Shown: positions 20,159-29,689 of the stretch, in pieces
How positions within the stretch are numbered: the stretch's first letter is position 1
Layout: the number at the start of each line of letters is the position of its first letter
Assembly: GCA_977006965.1 (NCBI GenBank)
Contig: OZ345365.1
Span: 1,674,001-1,738,000 of the forward strand
Reading direction: 5' to 3'
DNA from: Phymatolithon calcareum
Lineage: Eukaryota > Rhodophyta > Florideophyceae > Hapalidiales
Length of the DNA stretch: 64,000 nucleotides
Translations under genes and position numbers: made by a program
The notes under the pieces: generated by a model
Database searches by the model: none
The model's input: only the letters and a program-made list of their open reading frames with translations
Told to the model about the DNA's origin: nothing

Positions 20159-21739
20159 CTAGTGTCTAGTTTACTGAAAATTTCCCTCAATTGAGGGGAT
20201 GAGAATAGTTTAATTTTCGCGCATGAAAGCTACTCAGTTTCGGGCGCATCAAAAGCTTCAAGCTAATGGATGCCTGCCACATGCTTAGCGAAGCAGTTCC
20301 TGCCAGGAGACGTACCGCAAATGAATGTTGCGGCACCATCCAGCCTGTTACACAATGAGCACACGAGGGTCATCTTATCGAATTTGCAGACCCTGCAGTT
20401 TTTTTGCACAGCAAAATTAGTCATTATGCCATCCGCAGTCTTCCTTTTCTTTCTCGCGGGGGTTAAGTGGGTTCAGACACCGCTTCCGGAGACAAAGGAG
20501 TGGTTGAACGGCGACGAATATTACTCGAATCGTACGAGTTATTGATGAGCTGCTCGGACAGCACTTCATACTACATTCGCTGCATCATGTGATCCTGATA
20601 CTCTGCACGCGCACCGGAGAATAAATGCCAGCAATCAACTACACAAATTTCCAAAGGAGATTTTTTAACGCGGAACGAACAGTCCAGGGTGTGGACTTTC
20701 TTCTCAAGATCCAAACTCTTTTGGCGGTACCGATTGTGCTTGTAGATTTGCGCGCACACAGAGTAGTACATCTCGCATACCTCGCTCTGGGGCATAGAGA
20801 GCTCAACACGAAACGGCCCTTATTCAAGCTGACGCCAACGCACACGATTGTGCGGTTTGCCTTCCAGTGTCGTAGAGGAGTGCGAACTGTCCAGAACTGG
20901 CGTAGAATTCATCCCCCAATTGGGCATAGAACTTGTCGCTCGTACTATGGCACCCCATGAGCAATAAAGTTGGGGTCGCGGTCGGGTGTGATGACATCAA
21001 CTTCTTTTTGAGACGCCTGGTCCCAAGAGCCTTGCATGGAGTAGGCAAGAGTGCCTGGAATAGGGCGTTCATAGCTCCTGACGGTTGTATCGAAGCTTAT
21101 GTGCCCCCTTGGGGAGCTTCTGGTTGCGACTGAAGAGAATGAATTGGTGTTTGGCGAAGAAGACCGGCCACCACGAGTACTGTAAGCCAGATTTTTTGGT
21201 GCAGAATTCTGCGGGCTGAGACTCGATACATGGATTCGAGAGGAGAGAGCGCCTTCGACAACCTTTCTTGCCTTGACGTTAACAATATTGAGTGTCTTAA
21301 GCTTAGTCTTCTCGGTCGGTTTCCAAACTAGGACCCAATTCACGCGAAGCGACATGCTTTCGAGACCAATTATTTCATTCAATAGTTCCTCCAGAACCGT
21401 AACGTTCACCTTTTTGAGTAGGAAAAGGCTCCACAGAGCCTTTAACAGTTTGCTAGATTGGTTACCGATGTTGCCTTAGTGTGTACGGACGCGCCGACCA
21501 CTTGGCGCGGGTCTCTTTCTCGTGACATGGCAGTTCTGCTTCTTCAGACTGAAAATCGTATTTTTGTTCCTACCACCGAACGACGCCCATTTAAGGTAGT
21601 GGTTGGGGAACTCCTCGGGCAGAACACAAGCCCGCCTTTCCAAAGATGACGCGAACTATCTGCTTCGCATTCTTTTGACATACTTTTTTGACCTTTCAAA
21701 ACCCCCCTCAATTGAGGTGGTTAGTAAACTAGACACTAG
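20159..21739 (-). mobile_element. piggyBac-like DNA transposon B, internally deleted
   Basis: The ends CTAGTGTCTAGTTTACT (20159) and the complement AGTAAACTAGACACTAG (to 21739) are inverted. Palindromic CCTCAATTGAGG lies just inside each (20184-20197, 21706-21717). The minus strand carries the transposase start region and the C-terminal region but lacks the central catalytic part, so it is a deletion derivative of the family that includes element A. At 1.58 kb it could only move in trans. Confidence 0.75.
20571..21409 (-). pseudogene. piggyBac-type transposase remnant (N-terminal plus C-terminal parts)
   Basis: The first frame (21409 to 20945) reads VNWVLVWKPTEKTKLKTLNI and DVITPDRDPNFIAHGVP; its counterpart in element A reads VKWVLVQKPIEKTKIKTIKI and DVFVPDREQTIFAYGVPWFE. 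After frameshifts, 20795-20571 reads EMYYSVCAQIYKHNRYRQKS then LEICVVDCWHLFSGA. This matches the YY..C..ID.HNR.RQ and CVVD.W.L block near the third catalytic Asp of DDE_Tnp_1_7 proteins. The middle of the catalytic domain is missing. Confidence 0.7.
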
Positions 21740-22205
21740 AGCTGCAACTTTTAGAGCTGACAGGAAAAGTCCACCTCAAGTTGAACGCAATCCGGGCCAA
21801 GATGGCATTAAACAACGCTGGACAAGCAATTACCTACAAAGCTGGAGAACGCTGACTATACTTCGCACTGCGCGCCAGAATGCCAATCCAGAGCAGAAAT
21901 TGGGCTCGTCCTTTCCATACTTGAGCACTGCTCCGTGTCCCTGCTGCTACCAGTGTATCAAGACAGTCACATGATCAGTCTTCTGTGACTAACACGACCT
22001 AAAAGTTCTCGTACAAAGTGGCATTTGCCTTCTTACTGCGTTGTAGCATCTTCTTCTCTGTAACTCCCACAGGTGCGAGGGATACTCCTAGGTAGTTTAC
22101 TTCCGGGATTCGTGCGAGGATCTTATTAGCAAGCTAAGTGATGCTCAGAATGCTGGCGAGCACAGTCCGTTTGAAGATCCACTTGGCTCTGGCCCGGCGC
22201 GGGAT
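21740..22205. other. No gene recognised
   Basis: Right flank of piggyBac-like element B. Nothing supported. Confidence 0.4.
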
Positions 22206-22285
22206 GGGATATTTGATGATTTTTTTGAGAGCTCCCAAAGCCTCACCTTGGAGTAACGGGGCAGCTCTTGCGATAATCTCTAAGT
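22206..22285 (-). repeat. LINE family A 3' tail, solo
   Basis: Reads GAGAGCTCCCAAAGCCTCAC and GGAGTAACGGGGCAGCT on the plus strand, the complement of the tail after the 30-kb LINE ORF. Confidence 0.5.
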
Positions 22286-23058
22286 TAAAGTCGTCTGGCT
22301 ACTCAAAACGTTCTTGCCGCGCGGGATGGAGCCTACAAGCAGACGTGACGCGGAGGGGATAAAGAAAATTTCGAATGGTATTCAATCAAGTCAGCGGAGG
22401 AAGTAATTGACAGAGACTAGAGAGCAAGCTGGGTCTTATATTTCGCGTGACGGTGCATAATGTAGAGACAAAGTTAAGGATGGAATCAGCATTAGATACC
22501 GTTAATCAGATGGGGGCGTGTTGCATATGGCATTTGACAGCCATATGCCAAGGTGCTCTATTTACGGGGCGCTATTCATCGCAACGTTCTATCTTACGGT
22601 TACGTGAGCGAAGACGACGCTCCGTGCAACCCAGGAAGAAGTTCTTCCGTTTGCGGCCTAATCGGGACCTATTCACCCTTCTTTGTACTCAGATGTGTTT
22701 CCCTCCAGAACAGCAACCGATTAGGTGTCCATTTACACCCGCGCATTATCCGGGTTTCATATCAATCCTCCAAACATGATAGCTTGATTCTACATTGTTT
22801 ACGCCACTTCGTACATCTATCAGTACGGCGATGCCCCCCATATTGAATAAAGAACCAGAGAACATTCAACACTCAACTCTCTCACTTCTAATTGCCCAAC
22901 AGAGCACAAGGGCATGTCAAAGCTGTTTGACGAGAAGAATCGCGACAACATCGAACCATGTAGAAAGTTTTCTTGCCACAATACGAATAGTGACAGTCGA
23001 GAGACTAGAAGAATCTGCGCATCTGGAAAAGCTGTCGCCGAACCAGAAGGAATCTGTT
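22286..23058. other. No gene recognised
   Basis: Short frames only; no domain or repeat match. Confidence 0.4.
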
Positions 23059-23212
23059 AGGATGGATGGATGGATGGATTTCTGTTTTATTGAAGCTCCC
23101 TTAGTCAATTATCATTGCACCTGAGAGACTTTTCGTTGAGCTACAATCCTTCGCTTACGTTTTCATTTTGATTTCGGACATTTTCTTTCAACGGTATCAA
23201 CTGCCATTTCCA
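23059..23212 (-). mobile_element. Retroposon R4 copy, minus orientation
   Basis: Begins with (GGAT)n, then TTATTGAAGCTCCCTTAGTC, AATTATCATTGCACC and about 90 bp more (CTGAGAGACTTTTCG...GGACATTTTCTTT). It is the inverted counterpart of 24555-24706 and a longer version of 10214-10269. Confidence 0.65.
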
Positions 23213-24554
23213 GCATCTCTTTTTGAATATCGGAAAGTCGTTGCTTGGACATTAAGGGAATCCGTTAGGAGCCATCTGATTTTCGCAAGAAACGGTCGTG
23301 TTGTTAAATTTTCCTGTGTTTTAACTAATATAGATATCCGTGTCAGTCGCCCCGTGGACGAACTCAATTGCTTCCAGTATCTTCATCCCACCAGCACTGC
23401 GGCCTTCAGGTTCCCCTCCATGATGTCGAGGAGTGCGCGAAAGGACATACAACGAAGAATTTGTTCGTGAGGCAGACGAGCTTTAATGTGTCAATCGTGA
23501 TCAATTATGTGGGGGTTCTGATACGCCCAAATCTGCGCATAGCCATCGAAAAGCAAACTACGTTGAGGACAAGATTTATGCCAAGCTGCACAAGCCTGCA
23601 CTGCTGACTCCGACGCTGTTTCATCGGCTTTGCGGAACCCTCGCAAAGAGGGGAACATCAACTCCAACTGTTTTCACCTGGCGTGTTATACCCTGTTATT
23701 CATTCATGTCATTCCATCTGTGTTCTCTCCTAGCCAGAGCATTAGATTTTTGAAGGCCCGTTTTCTACCACAGGGATTGACCATAACGCCAAATAAACTT
23801 TCTACCGCGAAAGACATCGGTGATCGAAATCTGCTCGAAAGGAGATACTGGCAGGAGCTACAGATGTAGTATAGATGCAGTCAGTTTAAAACCCCTGGTG
23901 TGTCGGCAGACGCATCTTTTACCAAGGCGAATGCAGCCTTGTGAACTGCTTTCATATGGTATGGTTCGGCACAATCCCACGGTATATAAAACCTACCTCC
24001 GATACAAAGGAATACCAGGTCAGAGGACTGTAACTCATGAGACTTCACTGCAAAGTCGCAGTTTTTGAGTCTGAAATATGAGGACTTCACCAAGGGCTTT
24101 CCTAGTGAAGAGAATTCCTTCGGATTTTACATTGTCTGTGAAAGCCCAGTCGTGAAGAAGATGCCATCTTCAGATTCAGATCTGCTCTAGAAAAAGAACT
24201 GCGTCAAATTGCCACGTGAGCTGCACCCTTCAATTTACAGTACTGTTCAAAGCCTAAAGGGCCGATTAGAAATCAAATGGAAACCAGCGTTACGGTAATA
24301 TCAACTTGCATTAGCGATGACGATAGCGAGAGCAAAATGGAACCTTAAGGAAACAATCAGAATGGGAGCATACGTTTTCTAAATGTGTGTTTCGTCCTGC
24401 GATCAATGCCGTCTTCGGTTGTGTTTGAAAAGACATGTTAAACGCAAAGGCAACAAAAGCCATTATTCTGTTAAATTGGAGTCAAATCAGCCTTTACATT
24501 TTCATGTGAGGTGAAGTTGGAGTGCTACGTCAAAAACTTAGCTCAACCAATGGA
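23213..24554. other. No gene recognised; spacer between inverted R4 copies
   Basis: 1.34 kb between two oppositely oriented R4 copies. No ORF with a known domain. The tail-out arrangement suggests either two independent insertions or one composite. Confidence 0.4.
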
Positions 24555-24706
24555 AGAATACGGTAGTTGATACTGTCCAAAGAAAATGTCCAAAAATAAT
24601 TACTTAAATGAGAATGAAAGCGAAGGGTTGTAGCGTATCGAAAAGTCTCTCAGGTGCAATGATAATTGACAAAGGGAGCTTCAATTAAACAGTAATAAAT
24701 CCAATG
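24555..24706 (+). mobile_element. Retroposon R4 copy, plus orientation
   Basis: Reads GGACAGTATC in complement, AAAGCGAAGGGTTGTAGC, CTCAGGTGCAATGATAATTG, GGGAGCTTCAATTAAACAG, ending AATAAATCCAATGG. Inverted and about 85 % similar to 23059-23212 by eye. The (ATCC)n tail is reduced to one unit. Confidence 0.6.
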
Positions 24707-24711
24707 GAAGA

Positions 24712-24740
24712 ATACGGACTGTATTCAATACAGTCCGTAT
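24712..24740. repeat. Perfect 29-bp hairpin (14-bp arms, 1-nt loop)
   Basis: ATACGGACTGTATT, a single C, then the exact complement. It lies immediately beyond the end of the R4 copy. Too short on its own to prove a function. Confidence 0.9.
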
Positions 24741-25376
24741 ATCTATCAATAATTATTCAAATTTTGTAGTAAGACAGTTTTCCATCAGTAATGACACTGG
24801 AGTGCCAAATGCGAAAGAGCTGAATTTTATTCCGCTTCGAGCTGATATCTGCGGACACAGCAGCATCAGAGGAACTGGGGGCTCTGCGTATGACGACAAT
24901 TAGGTTTCCTGTTTCCAATCTCCTCACGTTTCTGCTGACACCGCAATTCGAGCTCCTCTTATATACTGTATTCCCGAACGGTGCTTCTTTGAGTTGCTGC
25001 GTGTGCAGTTCTATTACGTACTGCAACTCTGTTCAGCGCGTAATCTAACACGATTAGTATGTGGACTTGTACTGTAACAAAACAGAGTGCATCCAGAATA
25101 TCTAGATCACAAAAATCGTTGCAGCTTCCTTGTCCCCAGTTTCAGAACGGCGTCTCTCTGTTACAGCATCTCAATTGAGATGACGGACACAATTATATAA
25201 AAGAAACACTACCAGATGAGGTCGATTGCACAGCACTTCATATTCCGGCAAACCCGCTTTCAAGTCGTTCAAAGCTGATTGAAAATACAAGTCGGCAAAA
25301 ATCAGATGATCTGTTGCGGAAAGCTTAAATGAAATGTAAAGCAACCATCTCGCGGCCTATATCCTAACAGAAGTCC
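24741..25376. other. No gene; upstream region of the Cys-rich protein
   Basis: No coding support. It contains the distal promoter of the gene at 25458, including CATCTCAATTGAGATG (25165-25180), a perfect 16-bp palindrome about 210 bp upstream of the TATA box and a possible binding site. Confidence 0.4.
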
Positions 25377-25384
25377 TATAAAAG
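25377..25384 (+). promoter_or_regulatory. TATA box of the Cys-rich secreted protein gene
   Basis: TATAAAAG, 73 bp before the start codon at 25458. A pyrimidine-rich CTCTCCTCTCTCCACTGCAT follows and would suit transcription start about 25-30 bp downstream of the box. It is the clearest core promoter in the window. Confidence 0.6.
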
Positions 25385-25457
25385 GAGATCTCTCCTCTCT
25401 CCACTGCATTTCCAATCCAGCATCTGGCAATCCATTCAGACCCAACACCGCACCATC

Positions 25458-26072
25458 ATGAAGTTCTCGATCGTCCTCCTCCTCCCCACCATCCTGGCAG
25501 TGCTCTCCGTCTCCGCCACTGCCGAGATCCCGCATGCCATCTGCTTCAGGAAGACCGTCAAGTGCTGCTACCGCTTTCGCCCGTGCGGCTATATTGTGAA
25601 GAAGAAGGAGGTCACGAAACGCTGTGACTACAAGCATTGCGTCAAGGACTGCCGCGAGCATTGCCGCCGGGTCTGCAAGCCTGTTCACACCACCGTGCCT
25701 CATGAAAAGTGCGACTACAAGCCGGTTCGTGTCTGCAGAAAAGTTCGCGTCAAGCGCGGCCGGAAGTGGGTTCGGGAGGAGAAATGCAGCTTTGAACGAA
25801 AGCGCCACTGCCGCACTTTCTACAAGAGGGTCACCAAAGAGGAGTGCCGTCCCGTATGCGAACAGAAGTGCCGTCCCCGTTGCTACATCATCAAGGCAGT
25901 TTGCAGGTACTTCCGCATCTTCCACTATCCGAAGTTCTGCCCGTACCTCAAGTGCGACCGTCCGACGATCGAAGGGCCGAGTGCGACTCCGCGGGATGTG
26001 ATCTCCCCTAGGGGCAAATTTGTGAGTGCCACCAAGCCGATTCGCACTGACGTCGATCGTCGCAAGCACTAA
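25458..26072 (+). CDS. Secreted, very basic cysteine-rich protein (204 aa, 20 Cys)
   Basis: ATG at 25458. Residues 1-22 are a signal peptide (MKFS, then hydrophobic LLLPTILAVLSVSA, Ala-x-Ala-like cleavage near 20-22). The mature part has 20 cysteines, all between residues 29 and 166, with about one residue in four Lys or Arg. Two related blocks can be seen, VTKRCDYKHCVKDCREHCRR (53-71) and VTKEECRPVCEQKCRPRC (125-142), so the protein probably arose by internal duplication of a C-x3-C-x3-C-x3-C helix-like unit. The tail (170-204) lacks Cys. An even Cys number and a signal peptide point to a disulphide-bonded extracellular or wall protein; antimicrobial, matrix or structural roles are all possible. 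I do not recognise the family. TATA box and AATAAA flank it, and its codon use is GC-rich unlike the surrounding repeats. Confidence 0.85.
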   Translation: MKFSIVLLLPTILAVLSVSATAEIPHAICFRKTVKCCYRFRPCGYIVKKKEVTKRCDYKHCVKDCREHCRRVCKPVHTTVPHEKCDYKPVRVCRKVRVKRGRKWVREEKCSFERKRHCRTFYKRVTKEECRPVCEQKCRPRCYIIKAVCRYFRIFHYPKFCPYLKCDRPTIEGPSATPRDVISPRGKFVSATKPIRTDVDRRKH

Positions 26073-26177
26073 GGATTCGTCTGCTTGCTACAGCTACTTG
26101 ATTTCTATCGCTTTGGCGTCATGGTCTCCAGCGCTCTGCTGGTGAGGTTTTCTATTCTTTTCAATGCAATCACATCG

Positions 26178-26183
26178 AATAAA
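26178..26183 (+). promoter_or_regulatory. Polyadenylation signal of the Cys-rich gene
   Basis: AATAAA in TCGAATAAAATC, 105 bp after the stop codon; a second AATTGATAAA lies near 26200. Confidence 0.5.
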
Positions 26184-27944
26184 ATCAAAGCGACTTCATA
26201 ATTGATAAACCACAAAAACCTTAAACTCGTTGAGCAGATTCTCTCCTTTTTTCCCTCCAATTGTTTACGGATCTGAGTTCTTTCAGTTATTTGAGGGCCG
26301 CTATCGTCGGTGATAGTCTTCTTCTGGTCCTATGACTGCTTTTGTAGCGCCTCTCCCGTTGAGTGTGACCTGCCAGTAAAACGGTTCGATTGATTGATTT
26401 TTCAGCAATCGCACCATAGACTCACGCTTTCCATGACGACGAAATGGGATCCTGGAGTAGCACTGACGGATTGCAATGAGAACAAAGAGCCATGAAATGC
26501 TTCTAGTAGACAAAAGCAGAGGTGGTCCTGTGCTGCCTGCTTCGACAACGACTCTTCAACTGGTGTTCTGTGCACATCTGTGTCGTTTTTTTCTCGTTAT
26601 TTCACTAAGTCCTATGCCTTCCATCGGCAAACTGTAAACGAACGTGAGAGTCTTGCTCGCTTGTGCGAAGCGCATCCCATAATAATAGCTTCTTCTGTTC
26701 TATGGTTACATTGCAGGAAGACGATAATCTTGCCATCATCATCAAAAGCACTCTCTCGAGTACTGCAAAGGCAGTGGTGCCGATCAATTCCTGGATCACA
26801 TGTGCCGTCAGTTAAATCTGTATTGATTAACTGGCGAAGCTACCGCCGTGTGCTCCATACTGTGCAGTCCTGAACACTCCAGTGGTTGCGGGATCACGAT
26901 AGTCTCCTGATGCTCCTCTTGGAAGAGTTTTAACGCCATTCAAAGTCGTTTACCAAATCTCCGGGCTCTCTTTCTGGCCAGTCAAGCAGGATCTTTTCCA
27001 AGGAACGCTTCTATTCGAAGGTCTCAGTCAATAGAATTGTGTTTTACAATACTGTTGGAAGCATACAATTCCGTTCGGCTCGCAGTCAATGAGATTTTGA
27101 AAAGAATAGAGGTTTTCAAAACGGTCCTGTGTCTCTGGTGTAAACAAGAAGTCAGATTATACTCATTCTTCATTTCGTCAATAGTTAGATAATGCTGATC
27201 ACTTGACAATCTTCTCATTGTTCGGAATCTAGTTACTTTTCTAGGTTGCCCAGTGTCGCCTAGTCGACATTCGACTAGATCAATAAGCTAACGTCGTGCA
27301 GACGCTCGCACATTATAGCATATGAGCAGGAAGTCTATAACTTCTGCTCTCAAAGTGAGCATAACTTGGACAGGGGGGCGTCTCACACTAATGTCTCTGC
27401 TGTGACTATTGTGGTGTACCACTAGAGTAGAGCAATCCCTGATGAGCTGGTGAATAATCATTTCACTGTGGCTGCGTGAACTGAGTAACTTTTCGGCAAA
27501 GTTAGGATTGCAATCGGCGTAGACTTAATTAGTCTCCTCGCTAGGGACCGGGCTGTATAGGCCATTAGTGGACGCGCCTGATTTGGTAAGTGTTTCTTTT
27601 CCAGGGTATTTGCAGGGAATTTCACAGTGACTCGGGATCTGTAAGCCTTCAATATTCACCACCTGAGATATGGATTGCCCCATCGCATGAGATATAACGT
27701 AGAAAGCAATGTCCCTTGACACGCTTCTTGGCTTACATCGAGAGAATGCAGCAAAGATTTTCAACACAGTGCAATACAAGGTATTGCACTTCATGAAGAT
27801 TTGTGCTCTTATCAGGAGTTCGAAGACGTCATAAATGGCCTCGCAAAGGACAGACTCTCAAAAGAGGACAGTGCCTGGACTAAGCGAGCACTCGTCGAGC
27901 TCCTAACCATGTTCCAGTTTGTGGACAAGAAAGGACTGCTCGCA
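26184..27944. other. No gene recognised
   Basis: 1.8 kb of decayed sequence. CGATTGATTGATT near 26386 could be a tetranucleotide tail of another retroposon on the minus strand. Minus frames at 26605-26800 give a short Cys/His-containing stretch but no defined domain. Confidence 0.4.
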
Positions 27945-28330
27945 ACTTGAAATCACAGCGTGCCACAGGACAGGGGAGTAATTTGCCCCCTCGAGGTCCC
28001 GAAGGAGTCCAGAGGTGGGTTTTTGTAGTCCACTGAATCGTGTTACACCAAGAAGAAAAGAAATTCTTCCATAGACAGAATCCAACCAAAACCTCTCGGC
28101 ACTACGAAAGTTGCGCCAAGCGTCAGCAGATGCGTTGGTAACTTTTAAATAAAAATCTACCTTTCTTCTTCTTCTTCATAGCAGGAGTTCTCTTTCCTAT
28201 GAAGAAGAAGAGAGTTGGATTTTTATTTAAAAGTCACCAACGCATCTGCTGACTCTTGACTCAACTTTCGCATTGCCAAGAGGTTTTGGCTGAATTCTGG
28301 CTAAAGAAGGGTTTCCTGTTTCCTTTGAAG
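27945..28330. repeat. Tail-to-tail inverted pair of retroposon R3 copies
   Basis: 27945-28188 is a full plus copy (GAAATCACAGCGTG start; CACTGAATCGTGTTACACC; TTTTAAATAAAAATCTACCT; CTTCTTCTTCTTCATAG end). 28196-28330 is a minus copy starting CTATGAAGAAGAAGAG and running back through CCAACGCATCTGCTGAC to about the middle of the unit. Only about 7 bp separate the tails, so about 130 bp could pair as a hairpin with several mismatches. Confidence 0.7.
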
Positions 28331-28800
28331 CGGAAGCAGGTAGAGCATAATAAAATCCGCTATCAGGGGCCAATTCATGGAGTCTCGAGAACAACATGAG
28401 ACTTGGTTTGCTGGCGAAATATTCTTCAGAAACTTTACAGAGGCTTGGATGGTGAGCTATCGGAAAGTCGTTCCCTTAAGCAGCTTGACGCTCCTTTGAA
28501 CTATCATATGTGCCTAATAGCTCTACTGTAGCTAATCAGATGTCACTCTGTTCTCGAGCAGCCTCTGCTAGCACGCAACGATTATAGAGTGCCTCGGGAT
28601 AGAAATTTTTGTTTTTATTTGAACGTTAGAAAACATTTGCACTTATCTTTAGACTACCGCTGCGACTTTGTGTCCTATTCATGTTTCCGTTTCTTATGGC
28701 TAACGAGCTCGTATCTTCTCTTATACCGTGCCGCACAGCCTTTAAAGTCACAGATAAAACGATACTCGTTATTGTGGACCTGATGCAGCGTGCAGGAAAG
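28331..28800. other. No gene recognised
   Basis: No domain or repeat match. Confidence 0.4.
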
Positions 28801-29139
28801 TCAGATATTTGATTTCATGAATAAGTAGCCATAGTAGCACTTAAGATGATGATTAAGATGATCACGTACCTCTGAAATGTGTCTCCTCAAAGTGTGTATT
28901 GTTGCGAATGTGCCTCTGCATTCTTCGCAGCTAGCTCCTGACTTCTGACTATTCTTGTTTTTACGAGGGTGCACCCTGTGGTTTGCAGGAGATGTATGTC
29001 CGCTGGCTGAAGGTTCATCGATCCATGCAGTGTGAGGGTCAACTTCCCTGAAGCTGCATAGAGTGAGGACTGCTGTCAGCTGGTCATCATCCATTTCATC
29101 AGCCGCTGCCTTCCTTGTCCTTGCTGCCCTTCGAGCCAT
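28801..29139 (-). CDS. Small C2H2-type zinc-finger protein (112 aa), putative
   Basis: ATG at 29139. The N-terminus is basic (MARRAARTRKAA), followed by an acidic/polar stretch and a KNKNSQKSG segment. One zinc-finger-like motif is visible at residues about 70-93: C-E-E-C, 12 residues with F and L at the expected places (TFATIHTLRRH), then His with six residues to the next His (HISEVRDH). The His spacing is longer than in classical fingers (3-5). One isolated finger suggests nucleic-acid binding or a fragment of a larger protein. No paralogue in the window; the C-terminus (YYGYLFMKSNI) could be read-through into non-coding sequence if an intron is present. Confidence 0.45.
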   Translation of the reverse strand: MARRAARTRKAAADEMDDDQLTAVLTLCSFREVDPHTAWIDEPSASGHTSPANHRVHPRKNKNSQKSGASCEECRGTFATIHTLRRHISEVRDHLNHHLKCYYGYLFMKSNI

Positions 29140-29689
29140 GTGTTATGTGAGTGGGAACGAATTGAGAGTATGCGGTATTAGAATAGAGGGTAAAGAACAA
29201 ATCGAAATGTACCAGCGAGTGCAGCAACAGCATTGATGAGGGATTTGTGCATTGATCAAGTGGTTATTATAAAAGCAGAACATTCTCTTTATTCAATACA
29301 GTCAATTAAGGAGCCGTGACAACTGCGTAATGTACTCTAAATGAAGACGCGAATGAAAAGATGATTATAATTATTGTCCGGACGCGAAGGAGTGTTTTTA
29401 AATTTATTATTCCACAGAGAATTCGTGCCCATACTGATCATGCACCGCCCCACCCAATCTGCACCATATTGTGGTGACGTCTAGTGCCTTTCATGCGGCG
29501 GGTCTCTGCACTGTTCTTTTCATCAGCGTACCGGTATTGCACATCGCGCGCGAAACGCTCCTACGGCCTCCCAATCGCGATCGCCTTTTACATGGTTGCG
29601 CCTCCGTCGCACCTTTTTCCTTTCATCGCTACAATAGTTTTTGGTTGCATCTTTATGATAGACACATAGCTACGAAGTGGGCAGCCGAG
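29140..29689. other. No gene recognised
   Basis: Region upstream of the zinc-finger ORF. A plus frame (29471 on) overlaps the LINE fragment and is probably chance. Confidence 0.4.

Noticed and set aside
25302-26069. 255-codon minus-strand frame opposite the Cys-rich gene, longer than the gene itself
   Set aside because: The plus frame has a signal peptide, ordered cysteines, a TATA box and a polyadenylation signal; the minus frame is an Ala/Leu-rich shadow of GC-rich codons.
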